Source of the DNA: Clostridium hydrogeniformans DSM 21757
GTDB taxonomy: Bacteria; Bacillota; Clostridia; Clostridiales; Clostridiaceae
Direction: 5' to 3'
Assembly (NCBI RefSeq): GCF_000686705.1
Contig: NZ_JMLJ01000003.1
Location: 434,001-498,000, forward strand
Length of the DNA stretch: 64,000 bases
Shown: in pieces, positions 1 through 7,780 of the stretch
How positions within the stretch are numbered: position 1 is the stretch's first letter
Layout: each line of letters starts with the position of its first letter
Notes under the pieces: model-generated
The model's input: only the letters and a program-made list of their open reading frames with translations
Database searches by the model: none
What the model was told of the DNA's origin: nothing
Translations under genes and position numbers: made by a program

Positions 1-702
1 TACAAATATATGAGTTGGTCTGTCAACACCATATTCCTTTAACTGCTCTAAAGCTTCTAAAGCCATTGTTCCATAACCTTGCATTATCCATGCTGGTATT
101 TCTTCATAGCCTTCCCAAGCTGTATCTTGAACTACAACTCCATTAGTTTCTTTAGCATGCTTATCTGCTAATCTAACAGCATCATCATAGTTCATATCAG
201 TTATAGATGCCTCTGCACCCTCTGCTTTTATGTTATTTAATCTTGTTATTGAAGAACCCTTTGGCATATAAACTACTGATTTTTGTTTTAATTGGTTTGC
301 AGTCCATGCAACTCCTCTACCATGGTTTCCATCAGTAGCTGTATAGAAAGTTATATCTCCAAGCTCTTTTCTAACTTCTTCAGATGTAATCTTTTCAAAT
401 CCTAATTCGCTTATATCTCTTCCAAGTTTTTGAGCTAGATATTTACCCATTGCAAAAGATCCACCTAGAACCTTGAAAGCATTTAATCCAAAACGGTAAG
501 ATTCATCCTTTAAATATATTGAACCTACCCCTAACTTCTTTGCTAAATTATCTAATTTAACAAGTGGTGTCTTTGTATATTGAGGAAAGCTCTCATGAAA
601 GCTCTTTGCTTTAGATATTTCTTCAACACTTAAAAAGTCTATACATGATTCCTTGTTTTCAGTTTTAGGTAAGGTATTTTCTTTCCACTTAATTTTTTCC
701 AT
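1..702 (-). CDS. dpaL: Diaminopropionate ammonia-lyase, N-terminal 234 residues (cut by window edge)
   Basis: PLP enzyme (fold type II) that converts 2,3-diaminopropionate to pyruvate and ammonia in the cytoplasm. The translation starts at an ATG ending at 702, after a GGGAG ribosome site, and runs off the left edge in frame. Residues 70-80 read RFGLNAFKVLG; Lys77 is the expected PLP-binding lysine and sits at the same position as in the E. coli enzyme. A DGNHGRGVAW block matches the family's cofactor-phosphate region. Threonine dehydratase-like relatives are the main alternative, but the NAFKVLG signature favours DpaL (also called YgeX). It lies just downstream of a sigma-54 promoter, and a sigma-54 activator gene is the next gene upstream. 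Confidence 0.9.
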   Translation of the reverse strand, partial: MEKIKWKENTLPKTENKESCIDFLSVEEISKAKSFHESFPQYTKTPLVKLDNLAKKLGVGSIYLKDESYRFGLNAFKVLGGSFAMGKYLAQKLGRDISELGFEKITSEEVRKELGDITFYTATDGNHGRGVAWTANQLKQKSVVYMPKGSSITRLNNIKAEGAEASITDMNYDDAVRLADKHAKETNGVVVQDTAWEGYEEIPAWIMQGYGTMALEALEQLKEYGVDRPTHIFV

Positions 703-744
703 TACTCTCCCTCTCTCTTCCCAGTTAATTTCGTTTATATATAG

Positions 745-760
745 AGCAAGTATCGTGCCA
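745..760 (-). promoter_or_regulatory. Sigma-54 (-24/-12) promoter of dpaL
   Basis: On the minus strand this reads TGGCACG, four bases, then TTGCT, an exact match to the sigma-54 consensus (TGGCACG-N4-TTGCW). Transcription should start near 734, about 32 bases before the dpaL start codon. Sigma-54 promoters need an enhancer-bound AAA+ activator, and such a protein is encoded immediately upstream. Confidence 0.93.
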
Positions 761-923
761 AAATTAAAGCGTAATATTTTATTTTTTTAAAGAAAATTTT
801 TCCCTCCTACACATACAATAAAACCTTTTCATTTTATAATGTTCTAAAAGTATTTCTTATACTTCATAACTTTTTCTAAATATTCTAAGCAAAAGTTACT
901 TTTTTATCATTTCTATAATACTT

Positions 924-1173
924 TTATCAAAATGATAAGTATTTTTCCTAGTATTTTAGGGATTTTATCATTTTGATAGAAAATCCCTCATCAATATATT
1001 ACATTTTTCATCTTTATATATCACAAAAACACATTTTATCAAATTTAATTTTTCTAGTCTATTTAGATAACTTTTCATAAAAAAAAATGTTTTCATTTTA
1101 ATATTTTAACAAAAAAATTATCAAAGTGATATTTTTTATCCCTCTGATAAGGATTTTTATATCACTTTGATAA
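924..1173. promoter_or_regulatory. Five palindromic enhancer-like sites (probable upstream activator sites)
   Basis: Five copies of the dyad TTATCA-N3-TGATAA or a close variant lie at 924-938, 965-979, 1118-1132, 1136-1150 and 1159-1173. The first is perfect; the others have one or two mismatches. They lie about 190 to 440 bases upstream of the predicted dpaL transcription start, the usual distance for sigma-54 enhancers. Several half-sites (near 904 and 1036) lie between them. I infer that they bind the regulator encoded at 1191-2972. The intergenic stretch 703-1190 holds nothing else I recognise. Confidence 0.75.
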
Positions 1174-1190
1174 TTCTATATTAAGAAAAC

Positions 1191-2972
1191 TTATCTATTC
1201 TCCCCTATTTTTCTATATAAAGTGGCAATTCCTATTCCTAGTTTTTTAGCCGCCTCTTGTTTTCCCTTTGTATCATGTCCATAAATATCTATAACTTTAT
1301 TTATATAATCCAATTCTATTTCTTTTAAGGACTTAATATAATCCTCTTTTATATCTTCTTTAACTACTTCCTTAAAAACTTCTTCTTTATCTTTAATAAA
1401 TACACTCTTAATTATTGCACTTGGAATAGTATCACTAGTTAAAGTTCCACCATAATCAACTAAATTAACCATAAACTCAATGGTATTTTCAAGTTCTCTA
1501 ATATTTCCTGGCCAACTATAGTGTCTAAAAATTTCTAAAACATCTCTGTCAATTCCATTAACATTTTTTCCTAATTGAAAATTATACCTGTCTAAAAGCC
1601 TTGTGGCTATAATTTCCACATCATTTTCACGTTCTCTAAGAGGTGGTAATTCTAAAGGTATAACATTTAGCCTATAATATAAATCTTCCCTAAATTTATT
1701 TTCCTTTATTAAATCTGGTATATCTTTATTAGTGGCTGCTATAACCCTTATATCAAGATCTATTAACTGATTTGATCCTATTCTAACAAGTTTTCTCTCT
1801 TGAAGAACTCTTAAGATTTTAACTTGAAGATAAAGAGGCATGTCTCCTATTTCATCTAAAAATATAACCCCTTCATTAGCAAGTTCAAATTTCCCTATTC
1901 TTCCATTAGGGTTAGCCCCACTAAAAGCTCCTCTAATATAACCAAAAAGTTCACTTTCAAGTAAAGATTCCGGTATAGCTGCACAGTTTATAGCTATAAA
2001 TGGCTTATGATTTCTATCACTTTCTGCGTGAATAGCCCTTGCTATAACTTCCTTACCAGTACCACTTTCCCCTGTTATAAAAACAGTTGAATTCGATTTT
2101 GCTATTTTTTTAATTCTATCCTTTAAAAGAGTCATAGGAGCAGACTCTCCTATAATATTATCTATATTAATTGTATTATTTACTGTCTTAGATTTATTAT
2201 TTGTAATAACATGTTTCTTTTCTTCACTAAAAATAAATATTTTGTCAAAATTATGTAACATAGGATAAACCGGTATCAGTTCTCCATTTAATTTTATTTC
2301 CTTTCCATCTACTGTTACACGAAAAGTATCTTCACTACTAGAGTAGTTCCCAAAATACTCTATATTTACCTTTTTTCCAAGGGAGCTATTCTCTATATTT
2401 AATACTTTACTTGCCATATTGTTTATAAGAACTATATGATTATTTTCATTTAAAGCTATAATACCTTTACCTAATGTGTCAATTATATGCTCTAATATCT
2501 CAGTAAATTTTTCATTTCTTTCATTTTCTAAATCCTCATATATTTTGGTACTTATAAACTCACTTATCTGGTTTATAAATTGAAGATGGGAATTTATATT
2601 TTTAAGTACCGCCTTCTTTTGGTCATCATTAAAACAAATAAGACCTATGACTCCAATTATAATATTATTAAAAATAATAGGAGTGCAAATTTGCATAAGC
2701 TCTACACATTTATGTTTAAAGTCACATTCCTTACATAATTCATCCTTACCTGGTCTTTCTACGATCTTGTACTCTCCAGTATTTAAAACATATTTATACA
2801 CATATCCTTGATTAGATATATCCTCATTATTCTTCCCCTTATAACAGCCTGTACCTGCTATTCTATTTAATTTATTGTCAACGATTTCTACATCTACATT
2901 AATTACACTTGAAATAATATCTGCATATTTTATAACAGTATCTTGAATTCGCTTTAATAAACTTTCCCCCAT
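1191..2972 (-). CDS. Sigma-54-dependent Fis-family transcriptional activator
   Basis: Enhancer-binding protein with no receiver domain. In order it has a Cys-rich N-terminal sensor region (a cluster reading CKECDFKHKC around residue 80), a PAS-like segment, a central AAA+ domain with Walker A GESGTGKE, the sigma-54 contact loop GAFSGA (usual form GAFTGA) and Walker B LDEIGD, and a C-terminal Fis-type helix-turn-helix. The ATG at 2972 follows GGGAG at good spacing; a GTG 18 bases upstream is less likely. It probably activates dpaL from the palindromes next to its 3' end. E. coli has a comparable pairing, YgeV with ygeX. The cysteines could hold a metal or cluster, but the signal sensed cannot be read from the sequence. 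Confidence 0.9.
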   Translation of the reverse strand: MGESLLKRIQDTVIKYADIISSVINVDVEIVDNKLNRIAGTGCYKGKNNEDISNQGYVYKYVLNTGEYKIVERPGKDELCKECDFKHKCVELMQICTPIIFNNIIIGVIGLICFNDDQKKAVLKNINSHLQFINQISEFISTKIYEDLENERNEKFTEILEHIIDTLGKGIIALNENNHIVLINNMASKVLNIENSSLGKKVNIEYFGNYSSSEDTFRVTVDGKEIKLNGELIPVYPMLHNFDKIFIFSEEKKHVITNNKSKTVNNTINIDNIIGESAPMTLLKDRIKKIAKSNSTVFITGESGTGKEVIARAIHAESDRNHKPFIAINCAAIPESLLESELFGYIRGAFSGANPNGRIGKFELANEGVIFLDEIGDMPLYLQVKILRVLQERKLVRIGSNQLIDLDIRVIAATNKDIPDLIKENKFREDLYYRLNVIPLELPPLRERENDVEIIATRLLDRYNFQLGKNVNGIDRDVLEIFRHYSWPGNIRELENTIEFMVNLVDYGGTLTSDTIPSAIIKSVFIKDKEEVFKEVVKEDIKEDYIKSLKEIELDYINKVIDIYGHDTKGKQEAAKKLGIGIATLYRKIGENR

Positions 2973-3150
2973 ATTATCTCCCTTTTTCACTTTATTCTAT
3001 TAATAATTATAGCAAATTCAATATTTTATTTCAAATTTTCATAAACTTTAAATTCTATACCATATATTTTTATAAACCACTGCTTCTTCTTCTATTCTAA
3101 GTATTATTCTTAACTCAACCTATTATTTTAATGGGAAATCATAGCTCTAA

Positions 3151-3259
3151 AAAGGGGACTGTTGCACTAAAGACTTTACATACAATATCTTGATTTGCAA
3201 ATTTAAAATTAGCACAATATATTGTAGTATTTATTCTTAGTGCCACAGCTCCCTTTTTT
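3151..3259. mobile_element. Small inverted-repeat element (MITE-like), long copy
   Basis: About 109 bases bounded by near-inverted repeats: GGGGACTGTTGCACTAA at the left, and at the right the complement of GGGAGCTGTGGCACTAA. There is no coding capacity. A shorter relative lies at 14533-14600 in the opposite orientation. The ends resemble those of IS elements with GGGGCTGT tips, so it may be a non-autonomous derivative. It sits in the 385-base gap between two minus-strand genes, which otherwise shows nothing. Confidence 0.7.
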
Positions 3260-3357
3260 ACTCACTAAAGCAAAACCTTAAATTTTATTTTTCATTATGA
3301 TTGTATAATAGGATTTAATATACTGATTCTTCAACTATCTATCTCACATATTATTAT

Positions 3358-3540
3358 TTATTTTCCAAACTTTTTTTGTAAAAATAAATACACAATATTT
3401 ATAAGAACCAATGCAATAACATGAAAAAAAGTATTATAATTAAATTTAATTCCAGCTCTATACATGTTTATTATGAAAACTGTATCTGCTAAAACTAGAG
3501 GAAATATGACCTTTCTAAAAATTTTCTTTTTCTCACTCAT
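3358..3540 (-). CDS. Small membrane protein, 60 aa, unknown function
   Basis: Not recognised. It has a basic N-terminus (MSEKKKIFRK) and two hydrophobic helices, about residues 12-26 and 38-54, with a short loop containing tyrosines and asparagines, and ends in a basic tail. The start is supported by a TAGGAGAG ribosome site. It lies 35 bases downstream of the disulfide-reductase gene on the same strand and may be the last gene of that operon, but nothing in the sequence ties it to sulfur metabolism. Confidence 0.6.
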   Translation of the reverse strand: MSEKKKIFRKVIFPLVLADTVFIINMYRAGIKFNYNTFFHVIALVLINIVYLFLQKKFGK

Positions 3541-3575
3541 TTTATACTCTCCTATAAAACTTAACTAAACTAATA

Positions 3576-6038
3576 TTATATAAATAAATTTACGTTGGAA
3601 TCTTCTGCTTCCCCAAGATAATATCCAACCCCACCTATCTTTACTCCTTCTATAAGTTCCTCACTGCTAAATCCTAAAAGATCCATAGACATTTGACATG
3701 CTACTATTTCCACTCCACTATCTATAGCGGATTTTATAAGTTCTTCTAGGGATGCCACATTTTTATCCTTCATTATTTTCCTTATAAGCTTTGGACCCAT
3801 GCCCCCCATGTTCATTTGAGAAAGCTTAAGTTTTTTACTTCCCTTAGGCATCATAAACCCAAAAGCTTTATTAATAAACCCTTTGTTTCTTTCATCTCCA
3901 TCTGGTTTTCTTAATATATTTATTCCCCAAAAGGTAAAAAACATAGTAACTTTTTTCCCCATAGATGTTGCTCCATTAGCTATAATAAATGAAGCTATAG
4001 CCTTATCTAAATCTCCACTAAACACTACCATAGTTTTATTATCTTTAGAATTATCACTATTTATATTTTTTAAAACACTACATTCTTCAATCTTTTCTAC
4101 AGTAGCTGTTATAATTCCATTTTCTTTTTCAAGATTTAAAAGTTTATTACCAGTTTTCCTAGCCCATGCTTTTATATCCTCAAAGAACCCTGGATCTGAT
4201 GCTCTTACTTTTAAAACCTCTCCTCCCTTTAGTTCATCCATATTGTTTTTAACTGTCATAAGAGGTCCTGGACAGCATAACCCACAAGCATCAACTTCTT
4301 TATTTATAATTGTATTATTAACATCTAATGCCCTTTCTTTTTCTACCTTTTGCCCCCCACTGGAGTCATCATCATTATCTCCTCCATCTTTAGGAGTAAA
4401 AAGGCTTTGGCTATAGGTTTTATATCCTCCAGTAAAATTTTTAACCTTAAAACCATTTTGCATTAGTATTCTTGTAGCTATATATCCTCTTAATCCTACG
4501 GCACAATACACCCATATTTCCTTATCCCTTGGAACTTCCTTTAATCTGTCTCTTAAAGAATTTACAGGTATAAGGGTTGCTCCTTTTATATATCCATTAT
4601 TCCATTCTATTTCTTCACGTACATCCAGTAGGAAGTTTTTATTTTCATCATAGTTTTCTAAATCATAAATATTTATAACATCCATAAGTCCACTTAAAAC
4701 ATTCTCTGCAACAAAACCTGCCATGTTTGCTGGAGACTTAGCAGAATTAAAAGGTGGCGCATAAGCAAGCTCTAAATCTGATAAATCATATATTGTTCCT
4801 CCAGATTTTATAGTAGCTGCTATAACGTCTATGGTCTTATCTACTCCATCATATCCAAATCCTTGGGCTCCAAGTATAGTTCCCTCTTCATTAAATAAAA
4901 GTTTTATGGACATTTGAGTAGCTCCTGGATAATAAGAGGCATGGGAACTCGGATGTACATATATAACCTTATAAGGTATATCTAACCTTCTAAGGGTTCT
5001 TTCATTATTTCCAGTGGATGCTCCAGTTAAATTAAATATTTTAATTATAGCTGTTCCTAGGGTTCCTTTATAGGATCTATTTAATCCATATATATTATCT
5101 GCTGCAAGCCTTCCTTGTCTATTAGCTGGGCCCGCTAATGGTATAGCTGCCTTGTTACCATTTATATAATCATGAATCTCTATAGCATCGCCTACTGCAT
5201 ATATTCCTTCTTTATTAGTTTCCATTTTATCGTTTACTAATATATGTCCTTTAGGTCCAAGATCTATTCCTGAAGATTTTAAAAATGATGTATCAGGTGT
5301 CACCCCTATAGCAAGAACCACCATATCTGCTACTAATCTTTTTCCACTATTTAATTTTACCTCTACTCCATTTCCTAATTCATTAAAAGCTTTAACTCCA
5401 TCATTTAACCTTAGGGATACTCCATTTTCCTGAAGCTCCTTTTCTCCCAAGGTTACCATTTCACTATCAAAAGGAGCTAGTATATGAGGTGCTGCTTCTA
5501 CTAAGGTTGTCTTTACATTTCTCTCAACTAAATTTTCTGCAACTTCTACTCCTACATAACCTCCCCCTATTACTATAGCCTTTTTAACCTGTCCTTCATC
5601 AACTAAGCTCTTTATTTTATCCATATCCCTAACATTTCTAAGGGTATATATTTTCTCACTATCTATTCCTTCTATATTAGGTCTTATTGGTTTTGCTCCT
5701 GGTGATAAAACTAAATAATCATAGCTTTCCTCATATAATCCTTTATCCTTAGAATTTATCTTGATTTTTTTATTATCACTATCTATATCTATAACTTCAC
5801 TAAAAACCCTAACATCAATATTAAACCTATCCCTCATAGCTTTTGGTGTTTGAACTAATAGCTTATCTCTTTCCTTTATGATTTCTCCAATATGGTATGG
5901 AAGACCACAGTTCGCAAAGGAGATATATTCTCCTTTCTCAAACATAATTATCTCTAAAGTCTCATCTAATCTTCTAAGTCTTGCTGCTGCTGAAGCTCCC
6001 CCAGCAACTCCACCAACTATTAAAACCTTCTTACCCAT
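3576..6038 (-). CDS. CoA-disulfide reductase / rhodanese / TusA / DsrE-like fusion protein
   Basis: An 820-residue fusion. Residues 1-445 form an FAD/NAD(P)H pyridine-nucleotide disulfide oxidoreductase with GGVAGGASAAARLRR for FAD binding and the single redox cysteine Cys44 in FANCGLP, as in CoA-disulfide and CoA-persulfide reductases. A rhodanese domain follows (about 455-555) with its cysteine in YCAVGLRGY. Next is a TusA domain (about 590-665) with the CPGP motif, and last a DsrE/DsrF-like domain (about 680-820) ending in GVGYYLGEA, with a cysteine in ACQMSMD. All known roles of these domains involve moving or reducing sulfane sulfur, so the protein probably reduces CoA persulfide or polysulfide and relays sulfur in the cytoplasm. 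It is cotranscribed with the repressor 15 bases upstream. Confidence 0.92.
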   Translation of the reverse strand: MGKKVLIVGGVAGGASAAARLRRLDETLEIIMFEKGEYISFANCGLPYHIGEIIKERDKLLVQTPKAMRDRFNIDVRVFSEVIDIDSDNKKIKINSKDKGLYEESYDYLVLSPGAKPIRPNIEGIDSEKIYTLRNVRDMDKIKSLVDEGQVKKAIVIGGGYVGVEVAENLVERNVKTTLVEAAPHILAPFDSEMVTLGEKELQENGVSLRLNDGVKAFNELGNGVEVKLNSGKRLVADMVVLAIGVTPDTSFLKSSGIDLGPKGHILVNDKMETNKEGIYAVGDAIEIHDYINGNKAAIPLAGPANRQGRLAADNIYGLNRSYKGTLGTAIIKIFNLTGASTGNNERTLRRLDIPYKVIYVHPSSHASYYPGATQMSIKLLFNEEGTILGAQGFGYDGVDKTIDVIAATIKSGGTIYDLSDLELAYAPPFNSAKSPANMAGFVAENVLSGLMDVINIYDLENYDENKNFLLDVREEIEWNNGYIKGATLIPVNSLRDRLKEVPRDKEIWVYCAVGLRGYIATRILMQNGFKVKNFTGGYKTYSQSLFTPKDGGDNDDDSSGGQKVEKERALDVNNTIINKEVDACGLCCPGPLMTVKNNMDELKGGEVLKVRASDPGFFEDIKAWARKTGNKLLNLEKENGIITATVEKIEECSVLKNINSDNSKDNKTMVVFSGDLDKAIASFIIANGATSMGKKVTMFFTFWGINILRKPDGDERNKGFINKAFGFMMPKGSKKLKLSQMNMGGMGPKLIRKIMKDKNVASLEELIKSAIDSGVEIVACQMSMDLLGFSSEELIEGVKIGGVGYYLGEAEDSNVNLFI

Positions 6039-6053
6039 GACTTTAATTCCTCC

Positions 6054-6335
6054 TTAATCTTCTTTAATAAGATCTACTAAATATTTTATTCTAGAATCTT
6101 TAACCTTATAAATTATTTCAAGTCCATTTCTATCTCCCTCAATAACCCCAGCTACTCTAAGTTTTTGAAGATGTTGAGATATAGTAGATTGAGGAAGCTC
6201 AAGACACCCTTGCATTTTACTTACATTACAAGGTCCATTCTCTAAGAGCCCAGTGACTATACATAATCTTACCGGATGTGCTAGTACCTTTAATAATTCC
6301 GCTGCTTCATTGTATTTTTTAAAATCTTTTTCCAC
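6054..6335 (-). CDS. ArsR-family repressor, probable persulfide- or thiol-responsive regulator
   Basis: 93-residue winged-helix repressor with the family core VLAHPVRL and the recognition helix LPQSTISQHLQKLR. It starts with GTG after AAGGAGGAA. It has three cysteines, Cys25, Cys36 and Cys44, near the region where BigR/SqrR-type persulfide sensors carry theirs, and lacks the classic ELCVCDL metal motif of arsenic sensors. Being first in an operon with a sulfane-sulfur reductase, it most likely represses that operon until persulfide or disulfide stress oxidises its thiols. The family call is firm; the inducer is inferred. Confidence 0.88.
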   Translation of the reverse strand: MEKDFKKYNEAAELLKVLAHPVRLCIVTGLLENGPCNVSKMQGCLELPQSTISQHLQKLRVAGVIEGDRNGLEIIYKVKDSRIKYLVDLIKED

Positions 6336-6349
6336 AATTATTCCTCCTT

Positions 6350-6394
6350 ATATCACTATATCCATATATTACGATATAGTGATATAATTTGCAA
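6350..6394 (-). promoter_or_regulatory. Promoter with overlapping 13-bp inverted-repeat operator
   Basis: On the minus strand the -35 box TTGCAA (6394-6389) and the -10 box TAATAT (6371-6366) are 17 bases apart. A perfect inverted repeat has arms at 6373-6385 (GATATAGTGATAT on the plus strand) and 6350-6362, separated by 10 bases. One arm fills the promoter spacer and the other covers the start region, so a bound repressor would block polymerase. This is the expected layout for autorepression by the ArsR-type protein. Confidence 0.85.
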
Positions 6395-6621
6395 TACTTT
6401 TTTAATAATATAAGGATTTTACTACCATCATAAATATAAATGAATTTTCTTAAACTCAAAAACTATATGATATTTGCAGTTTCACTTGCTATACCAGACA
6501 CACCTCCTTGTTTCATATAATACTGGTAGGAAAACCTACTATATTGTATAATGAAATTTTTATTTTCTACTCATAGCTTAAATTTCTTTAGAACCTTCCT
6601 AGTAGTAGAAGATATTTAAAG

Positions 6622-6658
6622 CACAATAAAAATAGAGGTAGCCCTAAAACTGCCTCTA
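6622..6658 (-). terminator. Probable terminator of the phosphoesterase operon
   Basis: Stem TAGAGGTAG (6633-6641) against CTGCCTCTA (6650-6658), with an AT-rich tail containing TATTTTTATT on the minus strand. It lies about 100 bases past the phosphoesterase stop codon. The rest of the 375-base gap 6386-6760 shows only a small GTAGG/CCTAC hairpin near 6530 and no convincing gene. Confidence 0.6.
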
Positions 6659-6760
6659 CAAACAATAGTAAATCCTAAATATATTCAAATAAATTTTTAT
6701 GTCTTTTTATACCTCTAAAGGAGTTTCAAATATTAGTTTTTATAAAACCCTATATAAAAA

Positions 6761-7450
6761 CTAAAGCATTCTTATAGGATCAAAATTTATATAGTCGCAA
6801 GAGGTAAATATATATTCTACTCCTTTATGAACCCCTTTTAATATCTTCTCTTCATCAGTTATTCCATGCAAATGGCCATATATAACCTTCTCCACATTAT
6901 ACTCATTAAAAATTTCTGTAAAAGCTGAATCCTGAAATTTTTCATTTGTAGGTGGATAATGAATCATAACTATTATTTTTTCATATCCTGCTTTTTTTGC
7001 TCCCTCTAAGGAAAGTCTAAGCCTTATCTGTTCTCTATTATAAATCTTTTTATCTTTTTCTTTAAAATTATGAGATCCTTCACATATCCAACCTCTGGTA
7101 CCACATATGGCATAGTCTTCATAGGTGAAAAAGTTATTCTGTATAAAGCTCATATTGTCATAAAGGTTATTAAGCTTAGATATACTGCTCCACCAATAAT
7201 CATGATTTCCTTTAGATATTATCTTTCTTCCTGGTAGTTCATTTATCCACTTAAGATCTAGAAGACCTTCATCTATTCTCATAGACCAAGATATATCTCC
7301 AGCTATTAAAACAGTATCCTCTTCTGTTATTTTATTTATCCAGTTTTCCTTTATCTTTTCATCATGCTTATACCAATGACTACCGAATATATCCATAGGT
7401 TTATCTTGATTTAATGCAAGATGAAGGTCTGAGATAGCATATAGCGCCAT
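6761..7450 (-). CDS. Calcineurin-like metallophosphoesterase
   Basis: Cytoplasmic dinuclear-metal phosphoesterase. The motif series is complete: AISDLHL near the N-terminus, AGDISW, SKGNHDYWW, then MIHYPP and YGHLHG near the C-terminus, supplying the usual Asp, Asn and His ligands. Substrate unknown. The start ATG at 7450 gives the conserved MALYAISDLHL and is preceded by a GGATGG ribosome site; an in-frame ATG at 7462 sits directly on the purine tract and is less likely. It lies 24 bases after the FlhB-tail gene and probably shares its transcript. Confidence 0.85.
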   Translation of the reverse strand: MALYAISDLHLALNQDKPMDIFGSHWYKHDEKIKENWINKITEEDTVLIAGDISWSMRIDEGLLDLKWINELPGRKIISKGNHDYWWSSISKLNNLYDNMSFIQNNFFTYEDYAICGTRGWICEGSHNFKEKDKKIYNREQIRLRLSLEGAKKAGYEKIIVMIHYPPTNEKFQDSAFTEIFNEYNVEKVIYGHLHGITDEEKILKGVHKGVEYIFTSCDYINFDPIRML

Positions 7451-7474
7451 TACTTCATCCATCCTTTTCTCAAT

Positions 7475-7732
7475 CTATATTTCTCCGTCTATTTCTGTAA
7501 TATATGCAATAATATATGCTACTGCCTCATAAAGCTCTGGAGGAATGTGATCACCGATGTCTACATTGGTAAGAAGCTCTGTCAGTTCCTTATTATAAAC
7601 TATGGGTACATTATTTTCTTCTGCTTTTTCTATTATTTTATCAGCTAGTTTACCAGCTCCACTTGCTACAACCTTTGGTGCTAAATCTGTACCTTCCTTA
7701 TATTTAAGAGCAGCTGCCTTTCTTCTCTCCAA
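7475..7732 (-). CDS. FlhB C-terminal-domain homologue (YlqH-like)
   Basis: 85 residues matching only the cytoplasmic domain of the export-switch protein FlhB/YscU. It begins where FlhB continues after its self-cleavage site (AALKYKEG) and carries APKVVASGAGKLADKI, NNVPIV and a final IPPELYEAVAYIIAYI. The membrane part and the NPTH cleavage motif are absent. The gene follows a FliK-like gene, as in the B. subtilis ylqG-ylqH pair. No flagellar genes are present in the window, so export control cannot be assumed. It looks complete, with a ribosome site and normal codon use, rather than being a pseudogene. Confidence 0.85.
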   Translation of the reverse strand: MERRKAAALKYKEGTDLAPKVVASGAGKLADKIIEKAEENNVPIVYNKELTELLTNVDIGDHIPPELYEAVAYIIAYITEIDGEI

Positions 7733-7780
7733 TAGTATATCCTCCTTTTTATATAATTAATTTAACATAAATATCCTTAG

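Noticed and set aside
924-1173. CRISPR-like array of short repeats
   Set aside because: The repeats are 15-bp dyads with irregular spacing (18 to about 150 bases) and no conserved repeat/spacer lengths; they fit enhancer sites.
3883-4416. Plus-strand open frame of 177 codons
   Set aside because: It lies wholly inside the minus-strand disulfide-reductase fusion, which has clear domains; no ribosome site and serine/phenylalanine-rich antisense composition.
6480-6535. Minus-strand AAGGAGG with a short peptide frame (16 codons) upstream of the phosphoesterase terminator
   Set aside because: Too short, the ribosome site lies within the frame rather than before it, and there is no known peptide signature.
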